DNA of 64,000 nucleotides, from NCBI GenBank assembly GCA_006226775.1, contig SBGD01000102.1:1-64000 (forward strand). Direction: 5' to 3'. Shown here piece by piece: positions 1-8,086 of this stretch. Every line of letters starts with the position of its first letter. Position 1 is the first letter of the stretch. The notes below the pieces were generated by a model. The model was not told the origin of the DNA and ran no database searches. It saw only the letters and a list, made by a program, of their open reading frames with translations. The position numbers were made by a program, and so were the translations under genes. The stretch is from Paracoccaceae bacterium (lineage in GTDB: Bacteria; Pseudomonadota; Alphaproteobacteria; Rhodobacterales; Rhodobacteraceae).

Positions 1-347
1 TCGGTCGGGAAGTTGCCGTTGTCCGACAGGATCACCCGCCGGTCGGGCACCAGCGCCAGCCCTGCCGCCACCGCCTGGAACACCTTGATCGACAGGGTGT
101 CGCCGACCACCGTACTGCCCGGCGGCGCGCCGATCAGCCGCCCGACCCGGTCGCCCAGCACGTTGGTCTGCATCCACCAGTCGCGGGTGTTCCAGCCCTT
201 GATCAGCTCGGTGCGCCATTCGTCGTGCAGAAAGCGCTGCATCCGCTCGGGCGCGGCGCGGGGCATCGGGCCCAGCGAATTGCCGTTGAGATAGACCATC
301 CCCTCGGGGAGATCGAACATCGCGCGGGTGGCGGCGAAATCTGTCAT
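1..347 (-). CDS. kynU: Kynureninase, N-terminal part (runs off the window)
   Basis: The first 115 residues are present; the rest lies beyond the left edge. Kynureninase is a PLP enzyme that splits L-kynurenine into anthranilate and alanine (also 3-hydroxykynurenine). The fragment carries the family's opening pattern: YLNGNSLG at about residues 19-26, EWRTELIKGWN with a following tryptophan pair, then GDTLSIKVFQ and RRVILSDNGNFPT. This matches the spacing in bacterial KynU and not sugar aminotransferases. The ATG is preceded by GGAGGG at good distance. It is the last readable gene of a minus-strand series that begins at 3610, but 125 bases with a stem-loop separate it from the isomerase gene before it, so it may have its own transcript. 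The PLP lysine is outside the window, so activity cannot be judged. Confidence 0.88.
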   Translation of the reverse strand, partial: MTDFAATRAMFDLPEGMVYLNGNSLGPMPRAAPERMQRFLHDEWRTELIKGWNTRDWWMQTNVLGDRVGRLIGAPPGSTVVGDTLSIKVFQAVAAGLALVPDRRVILSDNGNFPT

Positions 348-364
348 GGGACCCTCCTGCATCT

Positions 365-389
365 GCCGGGGGCAGCATCCTGCCCCGGC
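365..389 (-). terminator. Stem-loop between the isomerase gene and kynU
   Basis: GCCGGGGGCAG and CTGCCCCGGC pair with one bulged base around a four-base loop. There is no T-run after it on the minus strand, so it may be an attenuating or mRNA-stabilising hairpin rather than a complete terminator. Confidence 0.35.
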
Positions 390-472
390 GTCCGGGATGC
401 AAGACCCGTGCCGCGCGCCAATCGAGAGGGACGCGCGCGGCAGGCCGCGCCGGGGCCGGATCGGCCCGGCGC

Positions 473-1297
473 TCAGATCGCGGGCAGCGAGGCCACCATG
501 GCTTTCAGCACCTCGTCGGCGGGCCTGGTCCACCAGTTCTCGGCCGAGAAGATCTCGACCTCGACCAGCCCGTCGAAACCCTCGGCCTCGACCATCCGGC
601 GCAAGGCGGGGATGTCGATCACGCCCTCGCCCATCATGCCGCGGTCGGTCAGCATGTCGCGGGTCGGGTTCATCCAGTCGCAGACGTGGAAGGCCAGCAG
701 ACGCGCCTTGCCGGCCCGCTTGATCTGGGTGGCAATCTCGGGGTCCCACCAGATGTGGTAGACATCCAGCGCCACGCCGATGCCCTCGCCCAGCTTGTCA
801 CAGATGTCGAGCGCCTGTCCGGTGGTGTTCACGCAGGCCCGGTCGGCGGCATACATCGGGTGCAGCGGCTCGATGCCGATCCTGACGCCCACCGTGCGGG
901 CATAGTCCAGCGTCCCCGCCAGCCCCTCGGTGACGATCTCGCGCGCGGCGACGATGTCCTTGGAGCCTTCGGGAAGCCCCCCCACCACCATCACCAGGCA
1001 TTCCGCGCCGATGGCGGCGGCCTCGTCGACGGCGCGCCTGTTGTCGTCGATCACCTTCTGCGTCAGCGCGCCCTCGGCGGTGTACCAGCCGCCACGGCAG
1101 AGCCCGGAGACCCCCAGCCCCGCCTCGCGGATCAGCCTCGCGGCGCGGTCCACGCCGCAGTCCTGCAGCTTGTCGCGCCAGGGGGAAATGCCGCCGATGC
1201 CGTGGCGCACGCAGCCCTCGATGCATTCTTCGAGGCTCCATTGCTTGGACACCGTGGCGGTGTTGAGCGACAGGTCTTTCGCGGTGAGTTGCCTCAT
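473..1297 (-). CDS. Sugar phosphate isomerase/epimerase (TIM barrel)
   Basis: A 274-residue xylose-isomerase-like TIM barrel (AP endonuclease 2 superfamily). The usual metal ligands can be placed: Glu143 (GIEPLHP), Asp178 and His181 (ALDVYH), His204 (FHVCDW) and Glu248 (VEVEIF). Members isomerise, epimerise or dehydrate sugars and cyclitols; the substrate cannot be told from sequence. Its start codon overlaps the stop of the DUF993 gene by four bases (ATGA), so the two are translationally coupled. With the Gfo/Idh/MocA oxidoreductase upstream it suggests a polyol or keto-sugar route fed by the TctCBA importer encoded further upstream. Confidence 0.85.
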   Translation of the reverse strand: MRQLTAKDLSLNTATVSKQWSLEECIEGCVRHGIGGISPWRDKLQDCGVDRAARLIREAGLGVSGLCRGGWYTAEGALTQKVIDDNRRAVDEAAAIGAECLVMVVGGLPEGSKDIVAAREIVTEGLAGTLDYARTVGVRIGIEPLHPMYAADRACVNTTGQALDICDKLGEGIGVALDVYHIWWDPEIATQIKRAGKARLLAFHVCDWMNPTRDMLTDRGMMGEGVIDIPALRRMVEAEGFDGLVEVEIFSAENWWTRPADEVLKAMVASLPAI

Positions 1298-2448
1298 CCC
1301 CAGACCCCCCGTGCCTGGAATACCGGCGTCGCGCGGCGCACCACCTCCTCGGGGTCGGTGAAGAGCTGCGCGGCATTGGCCAGCCGGATCGCCTCGGCCA
1401 GGTGCAGCGTCGAGCGGGCGCTTTCCTGCCCGGCGACCATGGTGAAATGGTCCTGGTGGCCCATCAGGTAGGCCATGAAGACCACCCCGGTCTTGTAGAA
1501 CCGCGTCGGCGCCTTGAAGATATGCCGGCTGAGCGGCACGGTCGGATCGAAGGCGGCGTGATAGGCCGCCTCGTCGCCCTCGGCCAGCGCGTTGAGCGCG
1601 CGACAGGCGGCCCCGGCGATGGGATCGAAGATGCCCAGCAGCGCGTGGGAGAAGCCGTGGTCGTCGCCCTTGATCAACTCGGGATAGTTGAAGTCGTCGC
1701 CGGTATACATCACCACGCCCTCGGGCAGGCGGCGGCGCAGGGCGATTTCCTTTTCCGCCGAGAGCAGCGAGATCTTGATGCCGTCGACCTTGGCGGCATT
1801 GTCCTCGATCACCGCAAGGCAGGTGTCCATCGCCGTCATGTGATCGGCGTCGCCCCAATAGCCCGCCAGCGCCGGGTCGAACATCTCGCCCAGCCAGTGC
1901 AGGATCGCCGGTTGCCTGAGCCCCGAGAGCACGCGGCCATAGACGCGGGCATAGTCCTCGGGGCCTTTCGCGGCCTTCACCAGCGCGCGGCTGGCCATCA
2001 GGATGACGCGGCTGCCGGTGGCCTCGACCGCCTCGCATTGCATCTCGTAGGCTTCGATCACCTCGTCCAGCGTCACATCGGGGCCGGGGGCCAGGTGATC
2101 CGTCCCTGCCCCGCTGGCGATCAGCGCGCCTTCCGGGGCGGCGTCCATGCTGCGCCGGATCAACTCCAGCGAGGTCGTCCAGTCCAGCCCCATGCCGCGC
2201 TGCGCGGTGTCCATCGCCTCGGCCACGCCCAGGCCCAGCGACCACAGGTGCTGGCGGAAGGCCAGCGTGCGGTCCCAGTCGACGGCGACGCCATCGCCGG
2301 GGTCCACCTCGGCGCGCGGATCGGCCACCACATGCGCCGCGGCATAGGCGGTGCGGGTCCAGCTGCCGCCCGGTGCGGGGACGGGCCCCGCGGTGATCTC
2401 GAGCGGGGCAGTGCCGCCGCCGCTTGCGGGAAGGATCAGTTTTGCCAT
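1294..2448 (-). CDS. DUF993 protein (dihydrodipicolinate synthase-like)
   Basis: A 384-residue protein of the DUF993 type, distantly related to the dihydrodipicolinate synthase / N-acetylneuraminate lyase TIM-barrel aldolases. Recognisable stretches are ILHWLGEMFDPALAGYWG (about residues 200-217), the lysine-containing VDGIKISLLSAEKE (a candidate Schiff-base lysine) and GDDFNYPELIKGD. No experimentally assigned reaction is known to me; an aldol cleavage or lyase step on a keto-sugar derivative is inferred from fold and neighbours. It lies 10 bases after the oxidoreductase gene and overlaps the isomerase gene by four bases, so the three form one operon. DUF993 next to a Gfo/Idh/MocA enzyme and a TIM-barrel isomerase is a useful marker of this uncharacterised route. 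Confidence 0.82.
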   Translation of the reverse strand: MAKLILPASGGGTAPLEITAGPVPAPGGSWTRTAYAAAHVVADPRAEVDPGDGVAVDWDRTLAFRQHLWSLGLGVAEAMDTAQRGMGLDWTTSLELIRRSMDAAPEGALIASGAGTDHLAPGPDVTLDEVIEAYEMQCEAVEATGSRVILMASRALVKAAKGPEDYARVYGRVLSGLRQPAILHWLGEMFDPALAGYWGDADHMTAMDTCLAVIEDNAAKVDGIKISLLSAEKEIALRRRLPEGVVMYTGDDFNYPELIKGDDHGFSHALLGIFDPIAGAACRALNALAEGDEAAYHAAFDPTVPLSRHIFKAPTRFYKTGVVFMAYLMGHQDHFTMVAGQESARSTLHLAEAIRLANAAQLFTDPEEVVRRATPVFQARGVWG

Positions 2449-2458
2449 GTCAGCCCCC

Positions 2459-3610
2459 TCAGATATCCAGCGCCGGCACGTCGAGCCAGCGGCGCTCTTT
2501 CGAGCTTTGGTAGCCCAGTTCGGCCAGTTGCACGCCCTTGGCGCCCTCTTCCAGCGTGTAGGACCAGGGCGCATCCTCGACCACGTGGCGCAGGAACTGC
2601 TCCCATTGCACCTTGAAGCCGTTGTCGAAATCCTTGTTGTCGGGCACTTCGACCCAATCTTCCATGAAGTTCATGGTCTGCTTCTGGTCCGGGTTCCAGA
2701 CCGGCTTCGGCGTGTTCACCCGCGCCTGGCTGTAGCAGGTGTGCAGGCCCGCCACGGCGCTGCCATGGGTGCCGTCGATGTGGAAGGTCACCAGGTCATC
2801 GCGCCGCACCCGGGTACACCAGGAGCTGTTGATATGGGCGATGATGTCGCCCTCCAGTTCAAAGGTCGCATAGGCGGCGTCGTCGGCTGTGGCCTCGTAA
2901 CGCGCGCCGGTCTCGTCCCAGCGTTCGGGGATATGGGTGACGGCAGTGCAGGACACCGCCTTGACCGGAGCGATCACGTTGTCGAGCACGTAGCGCCAGT
3001 GGCAGAGCATGTCCGAGACCATGCCGCCGCCGTCCTGCTTGCGGTAGTTCCACGACGGGCGCTGCGCCTCCATCCAGTCGCCCTGGAAGACCCAGTAGCC
3101 GAATTCGCCGCGCACGGAGAGGATCTTGCCGAAGAACCCGCTGTCGCGCAGGCGCTTGAGTTTCAGCAGGCCCGGCAGGTCGAGCTTGTCATGCACGATG
3201 CCGTTCTTCACCCCCGCCGCCTTGGCGTGTTTGGCGATGGCGATGGCCTCGTCCAGCCCTTCGGAGACCGGTTTTTCGGAATAGACATGCTTGCCCGCGT
3301 CGATCGCCTTGCGCAGCAGGCCGGGGCGCATCTGGGTGCTGGCGGCGTCGAAGAAGATGGCGTCGTCGGGGTTGGCCAGCGCGGCGTCAAGATCAGTGGT
3401 GTAACGCTCGACGCCGTGTTTGGCGGCCAGTTCGGCGATCTTCTTTTCATTGCGGCCGACGATGATCACGTCCGGAACAAGCCGGTCGCCGTTCTTGAGC
3501 AGCATGCCGCCTTCATCGCGGATCGCCAGCACCGAGCGGATCAGGTGCTGGTTCATGCCCATGCGGCCGGTGACGCCGTGCATGATGATGCCGATACGTT
3601 GTGTGGTCAT
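2459..3610 (-). CDS. Gfo/Idh/MocA family oxidoreductase
   Basis: A 383-residue NAD(P)-dependent dehydrogenase with an N-terminal Rossmann fold. The dinucleotide loop reads GVTGRMG (about residues 12-18), resembling DapB more than the common GxGxxG, and the family's catalytic SEKP lies at about 111-114. The C-terminal half is the usual alpha/beta substrate domain. I place the start at 3610 because AGAGGA (3620-3625) sits nine bases upstream; an ATG at 3619 would abut the ribosome site. It is the first large gene of the operon reading down to 473. Its promoter and operator lie about 180 bases upstream, with a leader in between. Substrate unknown; oxidation of a sugar or cyclitol to a keto form is the family role. 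Confidence 0.87.
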   Translation of the reverse strand: MTTQRIGIIMHGVTGRMGMNQHLIRSVLAIRDEGGMLLKNGDRLVPDVIIVGRNEKKIAELAAKHGVERYTTDLDAALANPDDAIFFDAASTQMRPGLLRKAIDAGKHVYSEKPVSEGLDEAIAIAKHAKAAGVKNGIVHDKLDLPGLLKLKRLRDSGFFGKILSVRGEFGYWVFQGDWMEAQRPSWNYRKQDGGGMVSDMLCHWRYVLDNVIAPVKAVSCTAVTHIPERWDETGARYEATADDAAYATFELEGDIIAHINSSWCTRVRRDDLVTFHIDGTHGSAVAGLHTCYSQARVNTPKPVWNPDQKQTMNFMEDWVEVPDNKDFDNGFKVQWEQFLRHVVEDAPWSYTLEEGAKGVQLAELGYQSSKERRWLDVPALDI

Positions 3611-3662
3611 GATCTTCATTCCTCTGTCTGGGGGTCTTCGGGGCGCAGGGCTTGCGCCGGGG

Positions 3663-3758
3663 TCACGACGGGCGCGCGGCCCGCAAGGGGCATGTTGCCG
3701 GGGCGATGACGGGAGGATGGGCCGGGGCGATCCCCCGGGGAAATCTGGTGGTATGCAT
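3663..3758 (-). CDS. Possible 31-residue leader peptide
   Basis: Inside the leader of the oxidoreductase operon an ATG is preceded by AGGAGGG five bases away, the strongest ribosome site of the region. It opens 31 codons rich in Pro, Ala and Arg. No family is recognised and there is no run of one regulatory codon. It could be a leader peptide, a decayed gene start or chance. It is the only candidate coding sequence in 3611-4191, a stretch that otherwise holds a promoter/operator (3793-3828) and one copy of a dispersed repeat. Confidence 0.25.
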   Translation of the reverse strand: MHTTRFPRGIAPAHPPVIAPATCPLRAARPS

Positions 3759-3792
3759 GGTCCCTCCTGCCGTCGGCTGCCTGGCAGCTTCT

Positions 3793-3828
3793 AATCTACT
3801 AGTTAGTAGGTTGTGAAAAACGAGTCAA
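3793..3828 (-). promoter_or_regulatory. Promoter with TetR-type operator for the oxidoreductase-DUF993 operon
   Basis: On the minus strand TTGACT (3823-3828) and TAACTA (3800-3805) are 17 bases apart, a sigma-70-like promoter. A near-perfect 20-base palindrome, AATCTACTAGTTAGTAGGTT on the plus strand (3793-3812), covers the -10 region. A site identical at 15 of 20 positions covers the -10 region of tctC (8087-8106). The TetR gene at 4192-4854 lies between the two operons and is the obvious candidate repressor. Confidence 0.7.
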
Positions 3829-3930
3829 GGCGCGATGGATTCGGTGGCGGTCTTTTCCGGGGGGTGCCTTGCCGGACCTGCGCCGCTGGACCGCGGTGAG
3901 GTCAGGTTGAAACGGCGGGAATGGCCTTGA

Positions 3931-4148
3931 GCGGTCCTTGCAAAAAGCACGACCTGAGCCGGGCCAGCGGCGGCCCGTGGGATGCCGCTGCAACGGAATT
4001 TCTTTGCGCTTTATGCCTGCAAGGTCCGGATGACCTCGGAACGATGCGCTGACGTCACCAGAGCGGCAGCCCGGGGGGCGGGCAGCCGCTGGCCCGGCGC
4101 CTTCGGCTTGATTCCGGGCCGGAACAGGCTCAATCGGATGACCGCTCC
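3931..4148 (-). repeat. Dispersed intergenic repeat, copy 1 (inverted)
   Basis: The reverse complement of this stretch closely matches 42757-42950 and 50899-51136: CGGCCCGGAATCAAG, GACGTCAGCGCATCG, GAGGTCATCCGGA, CAGCGGCATCCC and GCCGCTGGCCCGGCTCA occur in the same order. This copy lacks the roughly 28-base nested palindrome (CATGCCAAAGGCATG...) present in the other two. It carries no open frame of note. Confidence 0.75.
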
Positions 4149-4191
4149 AGACCGATAGCCATCACGCGAAACAATCCAACGACATCCCGCT

Positions 4192-4854
4192 CTACCCCTC
4201 CGCCTCATCCCCGGACCTGAGATAGCCCACGATCATGTCGGCGGCCTTGTCCGCATGGGCGGTCAGCCACTCCGCGGAGATCGGCGCGCGGAACACCACC
4301 TTCAGGGTGTGCATGTTGGAAATCGGGAACCAGCAGACCGAAGCGATGAAGATGTAAAGCTCCACCGGGTCGATCCCCGAGCGGAACAGCCCAGAGGCAT
4401 TGCCGCGCCGCAGGATCTCGGTCACCCGGCGCAACAGCACCGACTGGATCTCGGTCACGTCGTCGAGGTTGCGGATGGTCTCTCCGCCCATCAGGTTCTC
4501 GGTGTTCAGCATCCGGATGAACCAGGGGTTGTTCCAGAAGTGGTTCATGGTGAAATGCACCAGCGCGCGCACGGCTTCCTCGGGGTCCAGCCGGTCGAGG
4601 TCGAGCGTCATCTCGCCCTGGCGGATCTGGACATAGGCCTCGCGCAGGGCGGCGGCATAAAGCGCGTCCTTGTCGCCGAAATAGTCGTAGATCATCGGCT
4701 TGCTCACCCCGGCGCGGGCGGCAATGCGGTCGACCCGGGCGCCGGAATGGCCGACCTCGCTGAACTCTTCCAGGGCGGCGTGAAGGATGGCGGCCCGGGT
4801 CACTTCCGGGTTGCGCTTGCGGTCCTTGCGGATCGGAGAAACTGCCTTGGCCAT
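4192..4854 (-). CDS. TetR family transcriptional regulator
   Basis: A 220-residue regulator. The N-terminal helix-turn-helix is clear: TRAAILHAALEEFSEVG, then ARAGVSKPMIYDYFGDKDALYAAAL at about residues 45-70, the classic TetR recognition helix followed by YxYF and K(D/E). The C-terminal ligand domain is of the TetR_C type that often senses small carboxylates or metabolites. The gene lies between tctA (108 bases upstream, same strand) and the oxidoreductase operon. Both flanking operons have a matching 20-base palindrome over their -10 boxes, so I infer that this protein represses both until the imported substrate or a derivative binds. It may be co-transcribed with tctCBA, which would give feedback. 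Confidence 0.9.
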   Translation of the reverse strand: MAKAVSPIRKDRKRNPEVTRAAILHAALEEFSEVGHSGARVDRIAARAGVSKPMIYDYFGDKDALYAAALREAYVQIRQGEMTLDLDRLDPEEAVRALVHFTMNHFWNNPWFIRMLNTENLMGGETIRNLDDVTEIQSVLLRRVTEILRRGNASGLFRSGIDPVELYIFIASVCWFPISNMHTLKVVFRAPISAEWLTAHADKAADMIVGYLRSGDEAEG

Positions 4855-4962
4855 GCGCCCTCTTTTGGTGTTCAGCCCCCCTGCCCCGGGGGTGGTCGCG
4901 ATCCTATCAGCCGAAACCGGGACGGACCAGTGAGGCGATCCGGCGCGGTGCGATGCGGTTCC

Positions 4963-6486
4963 TCACGCATTCAGCCGCGCGCCGATCCAGCGGAGGGGCG
5001 CCAGCGCCACCCGGCGCACCCGCGGCACGTTCATCGCGATCGACAGCACGATCAGCGCCACGAAACCCGCCGAGACCGGCCTGGTGAAGAACGGCGCCAG
5101 CTCGCCATCGCTGAGCGTCAGCCCGCGGCGCAGGCTCTTGTCCAAAAGGTCGCCGAGGATGATGCCCAGCACCAGCGGCGCCATGGGATATTTCATCTGC
5201 CGCAGCACGAAACCCACCAGCCCGAAGAACACCATGATCCAGATGTCGAAGATCCGCTGGCTCAGCGCATAGGTGCCGATCACGCAGAGCACGAAGACCA
5301 CCGGCATGAGATAGCTGTAGGGCACCTTGAGCACCTGCACGAAGGCGCGGGTCAGGGTCAGCCCGTAAATGGCCATGAAGACCGTGGCGATCACCACCAT
5401 GGCGCTGATCAGCCCGACGAAATGCGGCTGTTCGATCATGATCAGCGGACCGGGGCGGATGCCGTGGATGAAGAGCGCGGCAATCAGCACGGCGGAGGAG
5501 GCCGAGCCCGGCACCGCCAGGGTGATCGCCGGGATCAGCGAGCCGGGCACCACGGCGGAATTGCCGGTCTCGGCGGCGATCAGGCCCTCGTGGCTGCCAT
5601 GGCCGAACTTGTCCTTTTCCTTCGAGCTGCGGCGCGCGGCGGCATAGCTGGCCCAGGCGCCGATATCCTCGCCCACGCCGGGGATGATGCCGACAAGGGT
5701 GCCGATGACGCCCGAGCGCGCGACGGTGATCTTGTAGCGCCAGAGATCGGCCATGTCGGGGATGGTCTTGTCGCTCTTGTCCTTCTTGACCGCCAGCTCG
5801 CCGGCGCGGTTCCACATCGCCGTCAGCACCTCGGCAAAGCCGAAGGCGCCGACCATGGCGGGGATCAGCGCGATGCCGGCGTTCAGGTCCTGGATGCCGA
5901 GGTTGAAGCGCACATGGGCATGGATGCCCTCCGACCCGATCATCGCGACGGCCAGCCCCAGCAGCCCCGCGATATAGCCCTTGAGCGGCGTGGTATCGGC
6001 GGTCAGCTGGCCCGAGATCAGGATGCCGAAGACCGCCAGCCAGAAGAACTCGAAACTGCCGAAGTTCAGCGCCGCCTCGGCCAGCGGCGGGGCGACCAGC
6101 ATCAGCATGACGACGCCCAGCAGCGTGCCCAAGGCCGAGCCCGCGGTGGCCAGCCCCATGGCATAGCCCGCCCGCCCCTGCTTGGCCAGCGGATAGCCGT
6201 CGAGCGAGGTCGCCGCACTTGCCGGCGTGCCGGGAATGTTCAGCAGGATCGCGCTGCGCGACCCGCCGTAGATCGCGCCAACATACATGCAGATCAGCAC
6301 CAGGATCGCGGTGGTCGAATCCAGCGAATAGGTCAGCGTCGTCATCAGCGCCACGCCCATGGTCGCCGTCAGCCCGGGCAGCGAGCCCACCACGATGCCC
6401 AGCAGCGTCGCCCAGGCGGCGTGAAACAGCATCATCGGGCTCATGAGCGTGCCCAGCCCGGCGAAAAGATCGGCCAGCCCGCTCAT
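4963..6486 (-). CDS. tctA: Tripartite tricarboxylate transporter, large permease TctA
   Basis: A 507-residue, strongly hydrophobic inner-membrane protein with about 12 membrane segments. It has the TctA signatures: GSLPGLTATMGVALM near residue 35, AIYGGSRSAILLNIPGTPASAATSLDGYPLAKQGRAGYAMG near 70-110, and the mirrored GIIPGVGEDIGAW and PGSLIPAITLAVPGSASSAVLIAAL in the second half. Length is normal for the family. TctA moves the ligand delivered by the periplasmic TctC, driven by an ion gradient. It overlaps tctB by four bases. Family members carry citrate, tartrate, aromatic acids or other carboxylates; here the substrate presumably feeds the TetR-linked oxidoreductase/DUF993 operon. Confidence 0.95.
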   Translation of the reverse strand: MSGLADLFAGLGTLMSPMMLFHAAWATLLGIVVGSLPGLTATMGVALMTTLTYSLDSTTAILVLICMYVGAIYGGSRSAILLNIPGTPASAATSLDGYPLAKQGRAGYAMGLATAGSALGTLLGVVMLMLVAPPLAEAALNFGSFEFFWLAVFGILISGQLTADTTPLKGYIAGLLGLAVAMIGSEGIHAHVRFNLGIQDLNAGIALIPAMVGAFGFAEVLTAMWNRAGELAVKKDKSDKTIPDMADLWRYKITVARSGVIGTLVGIIPGVGEDIGAWASYAAARRSSKEKDKFGHGSHEGLIAAETGNSAVVPGSLIPAITLAVPGSASSAVLIAALFIHGIRPGPLIMIEQPHFVGLISAMVVIATVFMAIYGLTLTRAFVQVLKVPYSYLMPVVFVLCVIGTYALSQRIFDIWIMVFFGLVGFVLRQMKYPMAPLVLGIILGDLLDKSLRRGLTLSDGELAPFFTRPVSAGFVALIVLSIAMNVPRVRRVALAPLRWIGARLNA

Positions 6487-6968
6487 GGCAGCCGCACCAG
6501 AAAGAGCTTCTCGAAGAGCAGCGCCGTGCCCAGCGCCACCCCGGCGCCGAGCGCCAGCGCGCCCGCGACCGCGACGAGCTGCGCCCGCCTTTGCCCCGCC
6601 ACCGGGAAGGAAAACACCAGCGTGAAGCCGGTGGCAAAGACGAAGGTCGCCCAGGCATAGGGCAGCCAGCCGACCAGCCCCAGCGCATAGAGCGTCGAGA
6701 TCGCCGTGGTGAGGCCCAGCCTTGCCCAGGACCCGCCCGAGAGCACAAGCTCGGCATTGCGCGCCTCGGGCTTGTAGGAGGACCGAAAGAGCAGAACGGC
6801 ACAGAGCGCCAGCAGCACACCCAGGATCATCGGCACCAGGCCGGGGATCGAGGCGGGGTGGATCTGCCGGATCTCGAGCCGGTCCATGGTATAGCCGCCG
6901 GCCAGCAGGGCCAGGCCGAGCAGGAAAAGCAGGATTGCCGTCAGGCGGTCCGCCAGGGCCATGTGCAT
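6483..6968 (-). CDS. tctB: Tripartite tricarboxylate transporter, small permease TctB
   Basis: A 161-residue protein with four predicted membrane segments (about residues 8-25, 42-60, 84-120 and 130-152), the usual size and topology of TctB, the poorly conserved small subunit. The start has GAGGT six bases upstream. It sits between tctC (84 bases, with a strong stem-loop) and tctA (four-base overlap), so identity rests on position as well as topology. Confidence 0.9.
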   Translation of the reverse strand: MHMALADRLTAILLFLLGLALLAGGYTMDRLEIRQIHPASIPGLVPMILGVLLALCAVLLFRSSYKPEARNAELVLSGGSWARLGLTTAISTLYALGLVGWLPYAWATFVFATGFTLVFSFPVAGQRRAQLVAVAGALALGAGVALGTALLFEKLFLVRLP

Positions 6969-7014
6969 GGGGTCACCTCTTGGTTGACTGTCGTGGTGCG
7001 GGGCGCGCGGAACG

Positions 7015-7045
7015 TCCCGGGCGGCGCCAAGGGCCCCGCCCGGGA
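7015..7045 (-). terminator. Intercistronic stem-loop between tctC and tctB
   Basis: TCCCGGGCGG (7015-7024) and CCGCCCGGGA (7036-7045) form a perfect ten-base stem with an 11-base loop just after the tctC stop codon. With no T-run it is more likely a partial terminator or a 3' stabilising hairpin that raises the binding protein over the permease. Confidence 0.55.
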
Positions 7046-7052
7046 TCTGTCG

Positions 7053-8072
7053 TCAGCCTTCCGGGCAGTCGATGCCGATTTCCGACGGATCGAGCACCGC
7101 TTCGCCGCGGGTGACGCGGGCACAGGCCTCGGCGATCACCACCGGCATCGCCTTGTCATAGGCGGCCTGGCCATAGCTGGGGGCAAAGACCGCGCCACGG
7201 TCGGTGGCATAGGCCTTGAGCGCGTCGCTGTTCATGACGTGGTCCTGCCAGACCTGGTCGACGGTGTCATAGACCTCCTGTGGGGCGCCCTTGGGGATGA
7301 AGACCCCGAAGTAATCCGCCGCCACCTCGAAGTCGGGCATGAAGTCGGTGATCGGCGGCACCGGGTCGATGCCCTCGACATTCAGCGCGGTGTCCGACAG
7401 CACGGTCAGCGCGCGCAACCGGCCGGCGCGGATCATCTCGGTCTGCTCCACCGCAAGCTGGGTGGTCACCTCGACCTCGCCGCTGGCCGCGGCGATCACC
7501 GCCGGATTGCCGCCGTCATAGGTGATCATGCGCGCGCCGGCGAGATCGCCCTCGGCGCTTTCCTTGATCGACGCCAGCGCCATGCCGCCCGAGGAGTTCA
7601 CCCCGGCGGTGCCGACGGTGACCGAGCCGTTCTGCATCGCGTCGAGCAGTTCGGGAAAGGTCTGGTAGGGCGCATTGGCATTGACGCTGACCACCGGCAC
7701 GTTCGCGACGTGCAGGTAGATGTGGTAATCGTCGATCGAGGTATCCTCGACCAGGCCCGTCACCGCATAGGTGGCGTTGTTGGCAATGGCATTGGCGGTC
7801 CAGGTATAGCCGTCGCGCGGCGCGTCCAGCGCGGCCTTGGTGCCGGTCGAGCCCGAGGCGCCGGGCTGGTTGACCACCACGACCTGGGTGCCGAGGGCCT
7901 CTTCGAGGATGGGGGCGACCACGCGGGTGACCTGATCGGTCGAGCCGCCGGCCGACCAGGGCACGATGATGTTGATCGGACGGTCGGGCTTCCAGCTGTA
8001 GTCCTGGGCCGCCAGCGGCGCGGCAAAGGCCGCCGCCACCGCAACCAGCGCGATCTTGGAAAGGGCTGACAT
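7053..8072 (-). CDS. tctC: Tripartite tricarboxylate transporter binding protein TctC
   Basis: A 339-residue periplasmic protein of the Bug/TctC family. It begins with a signal peptide (MSALSKIALVAVAAAFAAPLAAQ, cleavage near residue 22) and continues with PINIIVPWSAGGSTDQVTRVVA, the conserved first ligand-binding loop, and QVVVVNQPGASGSTGTKAAL. The ATG at 8072 is chosen for its GGAGGAG and because the signal peptide begins there; an in-frame start at 8096 lies within the operator. It is the first gene of tctC-tctB-tctA. The promoter and operator (8087-8130) lie directly upstream. Confidence 0.94.
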   Translation of the reverse strand: MSALSKIALVAVAAAFAAPLAAQDYSWKPDRPINIIVPWSAGGSTDQVTRVVAPILEEALGTQVVVVNQPGASGSTGTKAALDAPRDGYTWTANAIANNATYAVTGLVEDTSIDDYHIYLHVANVPVVSVNANAPYQTFPELLDAMQNGSVTVGTAGVNSSGGMALASIKESAEGDLAGARMITYDGGNPAVIAAASGEVEVTTQLAVEQTEMIRAGRLRALTVLSDTALNVEGIDPVPPITDFMPDFEVAADYFGVFIPKGAPQEVYDTVDQVWQDHVMNSDALKAYATDRGAVFAPSYGQAAYDKAMPVVIAEACARVTRGEAVLDPSEIGIDCPEG

Positions 8073-8086
8073 GGTATCTCCTCCGT

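Noticed and set aside
1-347. A sugar aminotransferase or cysteine desulfurase start
   Set aside because: YLNGNSLG, the GW-x-W region and the RRVILSDNGNFPT stretch match kynureninase order and spacing, despite the sugar-type neighbours.
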